Source: Burkholderiales bacterium
Lineage (GTDB): Bacteria; Pseudomonadota; Gammaproteobacteria; Burkholderiales; Burkholderiaceae_C
DNA: 5,664 bases
Assembly (NCBI GenBank): GCA_025354615.1
Contig: JANXMO010000535.1
Location: 1-5,664 of the forward strand
Direction of reading: 5' to 3'
Positions 4,907-5,664 of this stretch are shown here, in pieces. Under the pieces are notes generated by a model that did no database searches, was not told the DNA's origin, and saw only the letters and a program-made list of their open reading frames with translations. Position 1 is the first letter of the stretch, and each line of letters opens with the position of its first letter. Made by a program: the position numbers and the translations under genes.

Positions 4907-5664
4907 AGGAAGCGCTTGGCCGTACGCTGGGTGTGCCGGTGTTTCAAGAACAGGTGATGCAGATCGCAATCCTGGCCGCTGGCTTCAGCCCGGGTGAGGC
5001 GGACGGCCTGCGCCGCGCCATGGCGGCGTGGAAACGGAAAGAAGGCGCTCTGGACCGGTACTACAGCCGGATCGTTGAGGGCATGACGTCGAGAGGGTAT
5101 GAAAGATCGTTTGCTGATGCGATTTTTAAGCAGATGCACGGGTTTTCTGAATATGGATTTCCGGAAAGCCACGCGGCATCGTTCGCATTGATCGTCTACA
5201 CAAGCTGTTGGCTCAAGAACCACCATCCGGCGGAATTTCTCGCCGGGATGCTCAATTCCCAGCCGCTTGGCTTTTACTCTCCGTCGCAACTGGTACGCGA
5301 CGCCAAAAGCCACGGCGTCGAGGTGCGACCGCCAGACGTCATGCTGAGCGACTATGACTGCACGCTTGAGGACTTGCCACATGCGCCGGCGGTGCGGCTC
5401 GGACTTTGCATGATCTCTGGGTTAGAGGCCGATGCAGCACGGCGAATTGTCGTGGCAAGGACCGAGCATGTTTTCGACAGTGCAGAAGACTTGGCACGGC
5501 GTGCGAGGCTCGAACGGCACGACATGACATTGTTGGCCGGCGCCGATGCACTGATGAGCTTGTCTGGACACCGACGGCAGCAAGTATGGGATGCCACAGC
5601 GCTGGGTTCAGCGCCGGAACTCTTGCGCGAAGCCACGTTTGATGAGGCCATCTTGGCACTACCA
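4834..5664 (+). pseudogene. dnaE2: DnaE2 3' part in the -1 frame: fingers and HhH region, continuing past the window edge
   Basis: From 4834 the frame is open for 277 codons to the last base. It begins GGMVHPYLARRQGKEPVEYP and contains GVPVFQEQVMQIAILAAGFS, GEADGLRRAMAAWKRK, EYGFPESHAASFALIVYTS, CWLKNHHPAEFLAGMLNSQP, LGFYSPSQLVRDAKSHGVEV and RPPDVMLSDYDCTLE, all strongly typical of DnaE2 fingers and the following region. RLGLCMISGL and later DALMSLSGHRRQ fit the helix-hairpin-helix part. The end of the gene, including any OB fold and the C-terminal segment, is outside. An ATG at 4840 (the M of GGMVHP) could in principle restart translation, but no Shine-Dalgarno sequence stands before it. No additional stop or gap is visible, so the segment has not decayed. 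Confidence 0.85.

Larger units (their letters stand above)
2978..5664 (+). pseudogene. dnaE2: dnaE2, error-prone DNA polymerase of the SOS mutasome; frameshifted and cut by the window edge
   Basis: DnaE2 (also called ImuC) is a C-family polymerase related to the DNA polymerase III alpha subunit and supplies the catalytic activity of the ImuA-ImuB-DnaE2 pathway. The gene starts at an ATG three bases after the imuB stop, with only a distant AGGG (2958-2961), so translation is probably coupled to imuB. It reads normally for 618 codons to I618 (4829-4831). One base is then missing relative to the family sequence RPGPIxGGMVHPY, and homology continues in the -1 frame from 4834 to the window end without a stop. 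Joined, the two parts give about 896 residues; the family is usually a little over 1000, so the remaining C-terminus lies beyond the window. I call it a pseudogene because the literal frame is broken, but the intact coding on both sides means a sequence error or very recent mutation is quite possible. Confidence 0.85.

Noticed and set aside
3287..4969. 560-codon open frame on the minus strand opposite dnaE2
   Set aside because: It is an antisense shadow of a conserved GC-rich gene. Its translation is rich in H, Q, R and A, shows no recognisable family and has no ribosome site; its length follows from dnaE2 codon bias.
4840..5664. Separate gene starting at ATG 4840
   Set aside because: The sequence is the middle and C-terminal part of DnaE2, contiguous with the upstream part; the ATG codes for a conserved internal methionine and has no Shine-Dalgarno.
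1..5664. CRISPR arrays, tRNA genes, insertion sequences or attachment sites
   Set aside because: Read on both strands, no regular repeat-spacer array, cloverleaf with tRNA-like arms, transposase motif or long terminal repeat was seen.

Overview
The window looks like a proteobacterial chromosome or large replicon, most likely a betaproteobacterium of the Burkholderiales type. Three things point there: moderately high G+C with dense coding, a nearly perfect E. coli-type LexA box (CTGT-N8-ACAG), and protein sequences that read like betaproteobacterial ImuA, ImuB, DnaE2 and YCII-family proteins. The lineage comes from sequence feel, not from a search.

Layout. Bases 2-166 hold the last 54 codons of a LuxR-type helix-turn-helix regulator cut by the left window edge. 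Bases 167-399 are a more A+T-rich intergenic stretch with short CTCAAC repeats and one perfect hairpin but no convincing gene. A small YCII-domain protein lies on the minus strand (741 down to 400). It diverges from the main feature, an SOS mutagenesis cassette on the plus strand: LexA box (831-850), imuA (859-1692), imuB (1634-2974, overlapping imuA by 59 bases) and dnaE2 (from 2978, three bases after the imuB stop, running off the right edge).

How it works together. In this known system LexA represses the operon until DNA damage activates RecA. ImuB, a Y-family polymerase relative without catalytic residues, then acts as an adaptor that links ImuA, the beta clamp and the catalytic error-prone polymerase DnaE2 for mutagenic lesion bypass. 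The LexA box sits over the probable -10 region and ends only 8 bases before the imuA ATG, so control should be tight and the leader very short.

The main oddity is a single-base frameshift in dnaE2 near 4832-4836, inside the conserved RPGPIxGGMVHPY segment. The literal frame stops at 4904-4906 (642 residues), whereas the rest of DnaE2 continues with intact family motifs in the -1 frame from 4834 to the window end. Either the catalytic subunit is freshly broken while imuA and imuB stay intact, or a G was lost from a short G run in the assembly. A third, less likely option is recoding at a correctly phased GGGCCCC heptamer just upstream. I found no new defence or mobile system here. The cassette itself is a described system.
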